This document shows, piece by piece, positions 1 through 9,301 of a DNA stretch of 17,500 nt (positions are counted from its first letter, which is position 1; each line of letters begins with the position of its first letter). Under the pieces are notes generated by a model, which saw only the letters and a list, made by a program, of their open reading frames with translations, was not told the origin of the DNA and did not search any database. The stretch comes from Botryococcus braunii (taxonomy: Eukaryota; Chlorophyta; Trebouxiophyceae): contig KV908537.1 in assembly GCA_002005505.1 (NCBI GenBank), forward strand, positions 1-17,500, in the 5' to 3' direction. Made by a program: the position numbers and the translations under genes.

Positions 1-780
1 AATGCTCACAGAAGACAGTATGGACAGCCCTTATCCTCTCGAAGGGCTTCACAGACTGGAGTTCGTCACGTATGAACTGACCAATCTCACTGCCTTCATC
101 CCTTTAAATACTACGGAAGGCTGACATCATTGCCTCCTCTGCATTTGCTAGTCTTTGTCACTATTAACACTACGGAGAGTTGATCTGCGGCTCCGTACTA
201 TGCGTGAATTCGTAGAACCGTACACTCATCGTTCAGTCCTACCGGATTCTTCACGAACTCGACCCGAAAATATCTTAGACCGTCTAAACGACAAGATCTA
301 TCCGCAAAAGCTTCGATCCAGAACCTCGGAGCCGACCGTACGCTCCGTGAAATGACTCGATGAGAAGATATTTACTCCGTGAACCCGTTCGGATCTCGAT
401 CTGATCACCGAGTTAGTTCCTGAGACCTTTAAACCACTCGGAGTTGGTGCATTTACGTCTAACTTACTCGAATCTCACGATAAGAACCGTAATTACACCC
501 CGGAACTTCTACTGTAAGTCCGTACCACCCTGTACACTCCAGGATAAAGTCTGCAGGCCCTTTAACTTTATTCAAATGTCATGAGTAAGTCTCAAATGTC
601 CTTTATCAGTCAATATACTTGCACATTTATTCTATACACCAAGTATATCAACAACGTGTCATGCAGTACACCTGTACCTTATGCAGCTGTACCTTATTTG
701 GACTCTTCAAACATGCAGACAAAATGTAGGGGACTCTCATCAGATGTGAAGTGAAATTTTTTCCCAAGTACAGCTGATGA
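1..780. other. No supportable gene
   Basis: Both strands show only short frames without recognisable domains. The extreme left end has a 33-codon minus-strand opening (about 100 down to 2) that could be part of an exon cut by the window edge. Nothing else was recognised. Confidence 0.4.
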
Positions 781-794
781 TCCCCATTTTATAA

Positions 795-915
795 CAAGGG
801 GAGAGGGAGAGGGAGAGCGAGGCGGGGGGGGCGCAGAGTGAGGGGGGGAGAGAGGAAGAGACCCGGGGGGGGGGGGGGGGGAGAGGGAGAGGGAGGGGAG
901 AAGGGGGGGAGTCCC
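795..915. repeat. Purine-rich low-complexity tract (GGGAGA, poly-G)
   Basis: The stretch is almost entirely G and A, with GGGAGA-type units and a G run of about 17 at 866-882. Minus-strand frames across it encode only Ser/Pro/Leu repeats and are not credible proteins. Repeated G runs could form quadruplexes. Confidence 0.8.
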
Positions 916-2640
916 GTAGATTCTGGCAGCTCTTGGACTCTCCAAGGTCATAAACCAAGATCTTCCTTTTCTTAAACGTGACTGCAGGTACAGTGAACAT
1001 GGAGTTGCAGACCGTTTTGGAATGCCCTTGACCTCTCAATGGGCACATGCTAGGTAGCTCCGTACGCAGGTGTTGAGAGTCAGATCCATTGAATCCCCCT
1101 CTAACAAGATACAATCGGCACGCCAAACACTAAATTTCAAAGCCTCGTCAGGAGGATTCGTTCTTGAAAAGTCGGTCTCCAGCTTCCATGGAACTGAAGC
1201 AGCACCTTCACGGCTTCACTGGCAAGTCTCCACGGTAGAAGTCTACATCGCATAGTCCGTGGGGATGTTGTCATAAATCCAAAGGAAATTGGTCATTGGG
1301 GCCAATTTCGATCCAAAAAGGTATACGCATGTGCGCTGTTGTCAGGCGATACCGTACCACACCGGGCTGATTCGAGTGCGATAAATGGGAGGCCGAAGTC
1401 AAGCAGTCAGGTGCAGCATATGATTAATTCAACATCCGATTAGTGATAATGAACTTTCTTGTGATTAGCTTGCGGTATTATCAGGTTTTTCTGCCGAGTG
1501 ATTATTTGTGAGAATGAGATTATATCTGATCACAATCCTGAGGTCCAAATTTCGAAAGAACTGAACTTTACTCATCCAGAGCCGGACCGGGACAGATTAC
1601 CCACCGCGTCCCTGTGCGTCCCAGTCTCGCAGCGAACGTGAGGGTAGATCTAGACGAAGCCTAAGACGTGGTGGTCCACCTTCAAGAGAAAGCAAGGCCC
1701 ACAATCTAGACATCTGTGGTGATATGCTTCAACCGCAGGCTTGACTCCGGAATTGGCGGGTGCGCGCCCTGCTTAGGCAATCTGTCGTTGTAGCACTGGA
1801 GTCCGCAGGGTCCGTTATTGTTGATAGTTTAGCACGACAAGGGGGCAAGGCATGTTCTAAAACTTCATTCAGCGCTATATGGGAAAATGGCCTCTAAGCG
1901 TTGGTTATTGAAAGAATCCGGCGGATTGAGACATGGGCAATGCGATGGTTTGGGAGTTTTTCTATGCGTATCAGCATTATGTGCGTTGCGATAGACTGAA
2001 GACATTGATTAAACATTTCAGAAGGTCTGTCAACTTGGTCAGCAGCTTGGGCAGAAGCCACGAGGGAAACGTCAGAGATCTGAGCTAGATGGGATAGTTT
2101 ATGTTGAATACGGGGTTGATTTCGACCAGCTAGGTTAAGACGCAGTTTTAGAAGCTTAGACTATTTCTGCTGAAATTATTCGGCCATGCTATGGCTGAGC
2201 AAGGATCTTGTTGTGCGGATGGTCGTTACCTCTCGCGTGGGCAGATTGGTGTTGTTGCGTACTGGTAGCTCTCGAACGTATCCTCTCTAACACAAATTGC
2301 CCTAGGATGCGTTATATGGGCACCGGGTCTCCCCAAGGGTTTTCCTGTCTCGCCCTGCAGGTAGCTGGCTAGGGGTAGCTCGAGAGTCGGCAACCGTTAG
2401 AGCGTCTCTAACCTCCTGATTCTTGTAAGCTGTCCCGGTTAAATTTTGTGGTATTTTGTTAGAGCTCCGTTTCTCGGCGGCGAACAGAGCTGCGAAGCTT
2501 GCGATCATTGTTTGACCGGGTTGCATCCGGCGACGTGCCTGTCACTGAACCCTGGCAGAACTTTTGAACTTATCAGGGGACTTTGTCCGCAGGTGACGTG
2601 GTGACGGATAGTTGACTGTAGAGGCCAAGACGTCTCTTCG
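916..2640. other. Intergenic or degenerate sequence, nothing recognised
   Basis: There is no long frame, splice-consistent exon chain, RNA gene or terminal repeat that I can see. The 74-residue minus-strand frame at 2302-2526 has no ATG context or domain I recognise. This could be an old decayed mobile element, but no diagnostic motif was seen. Confidence 0.4.
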
Positions 2641-2931
2641 GTGCAGCAGCCAGGACCACCAACCAGGTCACAGGTATTTTATTCTAATTGACGCTCTTAC
2701 GGGATCTGGAATATGTCTTTCAATCTTCAGTCCCCCGACTTTTGCACTCTCTTGATCCTCCCTCTATTTGCCTGTTCTATGTACAGCCTATTTTGGCCAA
2801 GAAGAACGATGTAGATGAGTAAGCACAGTTTTGCTGCTGAAATTGCCAGGTAGCTAACTCTTGCAACTGGGGGTCCAGACAACCAGAAAATCCTTGTGGC
2901 AGTGAAGCGGCAGAAGCGCTGCAGGCTTAAG

Positions 2932-3405
2932 ATGGTCCATAAAGTCCCAAGGGCGGTAGTGGGGCTATTGGCTGGGCTCTCTGTTCTTCAAATCGCAAGC
3001 GGACGATGTGGAGGGGGGCAGTGGGGCCCAGGCCCCAGACAACGTCTTCTCAGCGATGAGTTGAGAGAGGCTTGCTCTGACGATGCACGGCGGTTGGTGT
3101 ACTGCAGCACATACAGCAGCCCCTACACATTATTGACTGCCAACCAGCGCGCTGGGTGCTGCGCGTCCTTGCAGCAGTTTAACCGGAACGGCTGCTTCTG
3201 GTGCGCCTCATGCCGGTGCAAGGGTCTGTGCGAGGGCTGTGTACCAGCGGCCCCTTGTGGGCGGTGTACCGCTGCACAGCAGCCTTGCAACCCAATTCCC
3301 TTTACAAAAGCAATTGCTCACGCCTCCTTAATCACCCCTGAGCTTCCCCACAGATCCCCCAACAGCGCGTTGCCCCTCTTAAAACGATGCTGGGCTGGCA
3401 GCTGA
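2932..3405 (+). CDS. Cysteine-rich, probably secreted protein (possible lipid-transfer-like 8-Cys motif)
   Basis: The frame starts at ATG 2932 (MVHKVPRAVVGLLAGLSVLQ). It has a basic start and a hydrophobic core, so residues 1-24 look like a signal peptide cleaved near IASG/RCGG. The mature part is very Cys-rich. C-X9-C-X17-CC-X10-C-X2-C is close to the first six cysteines of the plant lipid-transfer/2S-albumin eight-cysteine motif, except that CXXC (CFWC) replaces CXC. Then come ASCRCKGLCEGC and PCGRC. The last ~40 residues (from about 3285) lose this character and may be intron read-through. No clear consensus donor was found, so the true 3' end of the exon is uncertain. A segment at about 4236-4296 may be a later exon carrying the remaining cysteines. 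The family assignment is tentative. Confidence 0.48.
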   Translation: MVHKVPRAVVGLLAGLSVLQIASGRCGGGQWGPGPRQRLLSDELREACSDDARRLVYCSTYSSPYTLLTANQRAGCCASLQQFNRNGCFWCASCRCKGLCEGCVPAAPCGRCTAAQQPCNPIPFTKAIAHASLITPELPHRSPNSALPLLKRCWAGS

Positions 3406-3787
3406 TGCTCAACACCCCACGGTTGTTTATGCTAATGCACTTCACACCTGTGGGGATTTCACTTTCAGCAGGCTGAAGATGGCACTCTTGCTGTGCACAG
3501 TCTTGCAAATGGAGGGCTCTTGGAGAGTGGGGCCTGTGGTAGTCCTGCTTGGGAGGGAGCAGTGCAAATGGAGGGAGAGGGCTGCCGGGGTGCGCAGGGG
3601 GCACCGATGTTGAATTTTGCAGAATTTAGGGGCGAGGGGGTCATGTGCAAGTAAACACGACGAGTCATGTGCAAGCAAGCTAGACGAAGATGTGGAGTGT
3701 GTAATGGAAGCTTCCTCCATTTTGCCTTCTCTTGTATGTTGTAGGTAGGCGGACCGGAAGTTCATGGCCACATGGCATTTGATGGGT

Positions 3788-4058
<271 letters not shown>

Positions 4059-4235
4059 TTCTCCCTCCACCCCGCCGGCGCTCGCCCTCCCACACACCAC
4101 CCCCCTCCCCCAAGACACACACTCCCATGCCACACTCACTCATGCCCAAAGGCCTGTGAACTGAGGGAGGGCGGCATGGGGTGCAGCGGGTGGGGCGCAG
4201 CTGCTGATGTGGACCCCTGGCTGCAGGCTGCCCTG

Positions 4236-4296
4236 GTGGACTTGGCTGCTGTGGTGGAGGAATGCGCACATGATCGCGTCCCCTGCCGCGCCGGTA
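4236..4296 (+). CDS. Possible second exon of the cysteine-rich gene
   Basis: An acceptor-like ggctgcag is followed by AALVDLAAVVEECAHDRVPC, then a donor-like GCGCCG/gtaacc. The short amphipathic helix with C-X6-C resembles the tail of an eight-cysteine lipid-transfer motif. That is why I link it to the Cys-rich frame at 2932, across an intron that would contain the CT tract. Exact bounds and the link are inference. Confidence 0.28.
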
Positions 4297-4396
4297 ACCC
4301 CCCTCAACAGTCCTATCCCAAAAATGACGCGATTCCCTTGTCCTCAGCCCCCTCAGCAAGAAAAAAGAAATATCGCCTTTCAGAAGAGGAGTGAAG

Positions 4397-4495
4397 CATG
4401 ATCTCGCGCTTCAACCTTGGCAATGGAAACATGATCTCGCTATCCAATCTAGGCAATGGAACCATCATCTGGCAATCCAATCTGGGCAATGGAAG
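4397..4495. repeat. 33-bp imperfect tandem repeat, three copies
   Basis: Units at 4397-4429, 4430-4462 and 4463-4495 each begin CATGATCTCG (CATCATCTGG in the third) and end GGCAATGGAA plus one base. All three are exactly 33 bp. Confidence 0.85.
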
Positions 4496-4595
4496 CTGAC
4501 AGCCCAAGTGTGAATTCCCCACTGGACTTCTACGCCCGGAGCAGGAAGTCCCGTTTTGCTCGGGGGTGTGCCTGTCCTGGCCCATGTGCGGAGCC

Positions 4596-4706
4596 AGAAA
4601 TGTCCCCAGAAATGTCCAGATCCGTCCGCAGGGAATGTCCAGATATGTCTCCAGGATTGCCCAGAAATGTTCTCAGAAATGTCCAGAAATGTCCCGGAAA
4701 TGACCT
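4596..4706. repeat. Degenerate 10-12-bp tandem array (AGAAATGTCC units)
   Basis: About nine units related to AGAAATGTCC(C)C follow each other with small length changes, for example AGAAATGTCCCC, AGAAATGTCCAG, GGAATGTCCAG, ATATGTCTCCAG and AGAAATGTTCTC. Confidence 0.75.
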
Positions 4707-5620
4707 CAATGGAGGAGTCTGGTGCGCTAGCCGCTAAGCCTGGTGCGGCAGGCCTTATCCAAAAGGCATCAATGCCGCTCGACAAATATGTTCATGGGGT
4801 TGGTCCCAGGAGCAAGCACCATGCATAAGGCGGTGGTGGTGCCGGAAAAGCCCTGCAGCAGAACTTGTCCAGGATATGACCAGTGTCCCTGAAGCTTTTC
4901 CACTCCCCAGCCCCCCCCCCGGGCCCCGGGGGGGGGGGGCAGGGCCCCTTTCCCCTGATCCAGGTCTAAGAGATGGTACGGCCAGTCTGTTTGTACTGCC
5001 TCGACTCCCCAAGGGATTCCTGCCTCAAGGACTGAGCGGCCGAGTGAAGGGAGATCATGGCATATCAGCATGAGCATAATACATGAGCATATTTTCATGG
5101 AATCAGGAATCAGGAAGCTCTCCATATGGTAGAAAAGAGGCTTCTGCTGCTTTGTCCCCGTCCAAAGTGCGTACCAGGCCCGCACCTGTTTCAGCTAGCA
5201 GCGCCACCTCTATTCCAACTGAGAGCCTGGCTGGCGGAAGGTGCCCCACAGCTTTTGTGGGAGCGGTGGCAATCGGGGATAAGGCAAGCAGTATTTACAC
5301 ATGCTCCGAGGTACAGCGCAACGCAGCCTGCAAGGTACCCTGCCCTGGGCTTTGCGCTGTGCGGAGGACTTGCGTCTGTTCGCGGGGTTGCTGAAAAGGA
5401 CGGGGTAGGAGAAAAGCGGACCCGGGGGGGGGGGGTGATGAGTGAAGATGACTGGGCCCCCAGCGCGTTTGTAGAGACCTCTTATTTGTTTTGCATCACA
5501 GCCTTCTTATTATTGTAGAAGAGGGGCTGATCATACTTCCTGCGACACCAACAGGCTCTGGGCAAGCCCGCCTAGAACCTCTTTGAACATGACGGGAACC
5601 TCCTCGTCCTCCTCCTCCCT
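4707..5620. other. Region without a firm gene
   Basis: It holds a G/C-only palindromic block at 4911-4940 and two overlapping plus-strand frames: 5083-5394 (ending in a Cys-rich stretch PCPGLCAVRRTCVCSRGC) and 5126-5518. Neither has splice or domain support, and they exclude each other. Confidence 0.4.
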
Positions 5621-5627
5621 TCGTCGT

Positions 5628-5684
5628 CGCCTCCGTCTTCTTCTTCTTCTTCTCCTTCTCCTTCTTCTTCTTCTTCTTCTTCTT
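5628..5684. repeat. (TTC)n microsatellite
   Basis: Mostly TTC/CTT units with a few CTC interruptions, ending just before AGAATAAAGG. A second, shorter TTC-rich tract lies at about 5776-5819. Confidence 0.9.
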
Positions 5685-5822
5685 AGAATAAAGGATGAAG
5701 CCTATCCTGACCGCACACCAAAAGTCTTGCATGCAGGTATGCGGAATCCAGTGGCCAGAGACAAAAGGTCTCCTTCCCCTTCTTCTTTTTCCCATTCTTC
5801 TTCTTCTTCCCCTCCTCCTTCA

Positions 5823-5867
5823 GATGCAAGAGACCACTGACGAGGGGAGACTCTTCCACTTGATTGG
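5823..5867. repeat. 45-bp direct repeat, copy 1
   Basis: It is identical to 6819-6863 except for one base (ACTGAC here, ACGGAC there). It is preceded by a pyrimidine-rich tract ending in CAG, so it sits where a 3' splice site could be. Confidence 0.9.
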
Positions 5868-6077
5868 TTGGTGACGCTACCTCATGATCATCCAGGGTGG
5901 TGAAAGGGTGCCGGGGCAGGGACTGTGCCCTGCATGCTAACAATGCCTCTTGTACGTTTGTCTGCTTGACCCTGCTCGAGCTGGTTGATGTTCCAGTGGC
6001 TTGTTGTCACATTCCAGATGTGAAGCCATCGGACACCGAACCCGGTTTCTGTGTGAGCATGTCTTCCAACACCTCGA

Positions 6078-6929
6078 ATGTACCTCATTGACTTCTGCTG
6101 CTGCGGTGGGGCTCCAGAGGAGGAGTACTTCAGAGAGGCAGCCGAGCGTGCTGCCACAGCTTGGGAAACGGACCCTCGCGAGAGACTCAAACTCCTCCAG
6201 GGTCTCCACTCAGGGCTGGAGGGTCCCCAGGAGCGCGTCCTCCCGGGGCCCTTCTTCCGCGGGCCGGACTTCGCCCAACGCAGGGCGCCCGGTGATGAGC
6301 CCCGCCTGTTTATGCCCAGAGCGGTACAAGCGCCCGTAGCCAAGCCCGCGGCACTAGCGGACGAGGACATCGAAGACGATTTCGCGGGAAGTGATTCCGC
6401 CTCCATGACCATGCCGATACTGGCAAAAAGGGCCTCGCAGTACAAGGGCCGCGAGCGGGACGAGCAGGAGCATGTCCTGATGGACATGAGCTTGGAGGAG
6501 ATGCTGGGGGACCTGGGTGACTCCGGGAATGTGGTACAGCAAGCCATCTCCTCCATCCTGTTGCCCCTCATGGATGTGAAGGTGCTGAAGAAGCTGCTAG
6601 CCCTCCTGACTGACGGCATCAAGTCGGACGACGACAGCGCGTTCGGAGATGCAGAAGGGCAGATTGAAAAATCCCGCCAGCTGGACATCGAGGTCGAGAT
6701 CGAGCACAGCGGCCCAGGTGAGTTTTGCTTGTGCCCCATCCCTGCCTTTACCATCTGTGGCGCTGCCTGTACCCAGTGCTTGTGTCTTTGCGTGTTTGCG
6801 TCCCTCCGTATTGCTTTGGATGCAAGAGACCACGGACGAGGGGAGACTCTTCCACTTGATTGGAAGCTGGTCCGAAGCCCCCTGTCCGCCCGTGCGCTTA
6901 TGTGTTTGCAACTACAGGAGGCCTCGTGG

Positions 6930-7012
<83 letters not shown>

Positions 7013-7436
7013 GAGTTAAGGGGAAAGGTGGGATTCTTGTTGCAAATGCATGCGGCCACTCGTGCAGGGCGTTGGCGCATTCTTGTTCCAAGTTCTGCAA
7101 GCTTGTTTTTTCTTTTTTTTTTGGGGGGGGGGGGTGTGGCAGCAAGCAAGCACCCCCCCCCCCCCCGGGCAGGGGGTGTGCCGGCAGATGCACACGCTTA
7201 CAGTCTTTTTTTAGCAGCGGAGGGGCCGCAAGTGTGGTTGTGGGGATTTGGGAACAGACTTGAAGGAGCTGAGCAGCGGCCTGAAGAAAATGGCATCTTG
7301 GGTGCTGGCAGTGTCCAAGGGGGAACCCCCCCAGGACATGGATGTGGACCCCATGGACCGGGTTGACAACCTGCCTCTCCTCGTCACCCGCCTCATGGAT
7401 CTGCTCAATGAGTTCCTCCAGTTCCCCAACGCCCAG
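6078..7436 (+). CDS. Unrecognised acidic, helix-rich protein, exons 1-2
   Basis: Exon 1 is 6078-6717 with donor CCCAG/gtgagt in phase 1. Exon 2 is 7258-7436, with acceptor ggaacag and donor gtaaat, ending in phase 0. The joined frame reads smoothly from SGP into DLKELSSGLKK. ATG 6078 is the first Met after an in-frame stop at 6054-6056. Codon use in exon 1 is strongly coding-like (GC-rich third positions, no stop for 640 bases). Notable segments are a Cys-rich start (MYLIDFCCCGG), an acidic stretch DEDIEDDF, a helix with SLEEMLGDLGD, and a Leu-rich amphipathic run LLPLMDVKVLKKLLALL. Exon 2 carries a second helix, NLPLLVTRLMDLLNEFLQF. I do not recognise the family. The intron (6718-7257) contains a long (TG)n array and G/C homopolymers. 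Further exons probably follow at about 8052 and 9005. Confidence 0.72.
6819..6863. repeat. 45-bp direct repeat, copy 2
   Basis: This is the partner of 5823-5867, lying inside intron 1 (6718-7257) of the unrecognised gene. In one frame both copies read MQETTDEGRLFHLIG and the single difference is synonymous. Confidence 0.9.
6930..7011. repeat. (TG)n microsatellite, about 40 units
   Basis: An uninterrupted TG array within intron 1 of the gene beginning at 6078. The Cys/Val and His/Thr frames across it are artefacts of the repeat. Confidence 0.97.
7113..7166. repeat. T10-G12 and C14 homopolymers in inverted arrangement
   Basis: T runs into G12 at 7123-7134. After an 18-bp spacer comes C14 at 7153-7166, so the G and C runs can pair as a hairpin within intron 1. 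Confidence 0.85.
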
Positions 7437-7985
7437 GTAAATCTTTGCTTGCCCCTTGAATTCCAACCTCTTCTTTACCGAAAGAACGCGACACCGGAAA
7501 TCAGCACTATAAATAACATAGACTAACACAGACTCTTGGCCGTATGCTGATACCAAAATTCCCCCTCGAGAGCATTCCGCTGCATGCGCTGCCTCGTATG
7601 GGCATGATTACAGGAAGTGGCTGGCCAACTCAGTTGCTTGCCAGCTGGGATGGGGCTTCCGACCACCCGCGTCCAGCTGTACTCCTCTTCTGTCCAAAGC
7701 AGGTTGAAACGACACTTCCCTGAAGATGAACTACCACATCCACCTGCAGATGAGCCACCAAGTGTGCCTGCAGATGGATTTTGTTACTGGTTAAGAATAC
7801 AATGAGGGGGCTTACAAGGTGTTTTTTGAAGTGGAATTGGAGTCTGTGATAATATTAGAAAGGTGTGCGGCGAAGGGACGCATCAACGTGTCCTAGCGTT
7901 TGAAAGCAGCTGCCTTGACTTGGGGAAGATGGAAAAGGCCGTCCAGCCTCGGAAAAGGAAAGTTAGCACTTGCTGCTTAAGCACC

Positions 7986-8016
<31 letters not shown>

Positions 8017-8021
8017 CTTGC
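7986..8021. repeat. (TTC)n tract upstream of a 3' splice site
   Basis: About eleven TTC/CTT units lie roughly 30 bases upstream of the acceptor gttgcacag at 8051. This fits a polypyrimidine tract built from a microsatellite. Confidence 0.85.
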
Positions 8022-8051
8022 GGGGGGGCTGAGGAGGATGCTGTTGCACAG

Positions 8052-8168
8052 GTGGAGCTGGCGTTGGACATCACAGTTGAGACGGAGCAGCTTCCTTCCA
8101 TCAGAAGAGGCAAGCTGGAGGTAGATCAGCTGGAGGCTTCGGACGCGCCCGAGCACGAGCTGGACATG
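8052..8168 (+). CDS. Probable exon 3 of the unrecognised gene starting at 6078
   Basis: A (TTC)n tract followed by gatgctgttgcacag makes a strong 3' splice site at 8051. The frame that opens there is phase 0, matching the end of the exon at 7436. It reads VELALDITVETEQLPSIRRG, then an acidic stretch containing LEASDAPEHELDM. The 3' end is uncertain. Phase-0 donors are possible after GGCAAGCTGGAG (gtagat, within the stretch) or after GACATG (gtccgt, at 8168), and neither is a strong consensus. Without splicing, the frame stays open to 8297 with a Lys/Arg-rich tail that looks like intron read-through. The Ser run encoded by the TTC tract upstream is therefore probably not protein. Confidence 0.5.
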
Positions 8169-8355
8169 GTCCGTTCCCATGTGCTACTGGAAACCTCTAA
8201 CTTTTGCTCTTACAAGAGTGGGATGAAAATAGCGGCCCAAGGGGGAAAAAGAAAAAGCAGGCCCAGATGGGATAAAAAGACCAGCCCAGTGGGCTAATGT
8301 TTCAACGACCCAAACCCAAATGCTTACCAAGACCAGCCCAATGTAGTGCTTCAAC

Positions 8356-8590
8356 TGTACTGCTGTACTTCCTGCACGTAACTCGGGTGTGGTCAGTGGC
8401 GTGTGCACGTGCCTGATCTGACATGTACTTCCATCTGTACTATACTTCCTGTACATGACCCAGATGTGGACACTGTCATGTGCAGTTCCCTGACTGGGAC
8501 ATGCTTTTCCATTTGTACTGCTTTACTTGCTGCGGGGGACCCAGATGGCCACTCGCACTGCTTTGTTGTGTACTCGCAACGGTGACCTGA
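8356..8590. repeat. Degenerate ~79-bp tandem repeat, three copies
   Basis: Units start TGTACTGCTGTACTTCCTG (8356), TGTACTATACTTCCTGTAC (8436) and TGTACTGCTTTACTTGCTG (8514). Shared later landmarks are a GACCCAGATG-like block and ACATG-CTTTTCCAT(C/T). Confidence 0.7.
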
Positions 8591-8596
8591 GTCGCA

Positions 8597-9004
8597 CTAA
8601 TCATGACTTTTAACATGCTGCCGGTTTTGTACCTTTCTGTCTAGATGTGCTCTGTTCTCCATGTGGATCAAGGTATCTCATGGAGGTCCACAGAAATTGT
8701 GAGCTCGTTGTCGACGCAATTGGGATGTTAACTTGACCTTGCCATTGCACTTGCTGTAAGTCTTGTCTTTGTTGGTCTTGCTTCTCTTTAGTAGGGTGGG
8801 AGGAATTGGTTTTTCTTGGCCATCCTCCACGAGCAATTGAAGCCCCTGGCGATGTATGAGGGGTGCATGCGCTTCCTTGCGTCTGTCACGCTGCCGGATG
8901 ATGGGTGCTTGGTTCGGTAACGGTTGGTGGGTGATATAGAAAGGGGGAACGGAAGCTCGGATGCCTCCGGTAGTGGTTGAGTACAGATTGTGGTGTGCAT
9001 GCAG
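8597..9004. other. Probable intron sequence
   Basis: It lies between the candidate exons at about 8052-8168 and 9005-9301. The minus-strand frames here (8678-9091) have no recognisable domain. Confidence 0.35.
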
Positions 9005-9301
9005 AGAGACCTGCAAGGGGAGGGGCTGATGGCACAACGCGAACCATATTCCACTGTGCTCATGGACAGCATAACTGAAGAGGAACTGCATCCTTCTTCA
9101 AGTGCTACAATAACACTAAATGCTCAGCTGCCGCAAGCTCAGCTGCTTGCGGCAGCTGAGCAAGCCCAACCGGAATGCTGGATGGCAGCTCTTGTGCGCA
9201 ACTTGGCAGCGCACCCGGGACTCCTGCTGGGTGTTGGGGCTGCCCTCATTGGTTTTGCCGCTGCCGCCCTAATCCTCGTCCAGGTACCTTCATCCTTTTG
9301 A
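9005..9301 (+). CDS. Probable C-terminal exon with a membrane helix
   Basis: Acceptor tgtgcatgcag ends at 9004 and opens phase 0 with RDLQGEGLMAQREPYSTVLM. The exon continues through a Gln/Ala-rich stretch and ACCESS to a hydrophobic helix, GLLLGVGAALIGFAAAALIL, at about 9213-9275. The frame stops just after it (VQVPSSF, TGA at 9299-9301), which would give a tail-anchored membrane protein. Alternatively CAG/gtacct at 9282 is a donor and more exons follow. Phase 0 fits the exons at 7258-7436 and about 8052-8168, so I assign it tentatively to the same gene. No family was recognised. It contains a perfect 18-bp inverted repeat at 9121-9162. Confidence 0.45.
   Translation, partial: RDLQGEGLMAQREPYSTVLMDSITEEELHPSSSATITLNAQLPQAQLLAAAEQAQPECWMAALVRNLAAHPGLLLGVGAALIGFAAAALILVQVPSSF
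9121..9162. repeat. Perfect 18-bp inverted repeat (hairpin) with 6-nt loop
   Basis: The left arm TGCTCAGCTGCCGCAAGC (9121-9138) is exactly complementary to the right arm at 9145-9162; the loop is TCAGCT. It lies inside the candidate exon 9005-9301, where it encodes the stretch AQLPQAQLLAAAEQ. Confidence 0.95.

Noticed and set aside
916..2640. Decayed retroelement
   Set aside because: I found no terminal repeats, reverse transcriptase, integrase or gag motif, so the idea cannot be supported.
5083..5518. Two overlapping plus-strand frames, one ending in a Cys-rich stretch
   Set aside because: There is no domain, splice or start support to choose between them; the Cys pattern is short and may be chance.
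5888..6754. 288-residue minus-strand frame, Ser-rich
   Set aside because: It is the antisense shadow of the GC-rich exon 6078-6717, whose plus-strand frame has better splice sites and codon pattern.
6912..7556. 214-residue minus-strand frame with poly(His-Thr)
   Set aside because: It is driven by the (TG)n array and by the antisense of exon 2.
7923..8051. Poly-Ser protein segment upstream of 8052
   Set aside because: The TTC run is better explained as the pyrimidine tract of the acceptor at 8051, which matches the phase of the preceding exon.
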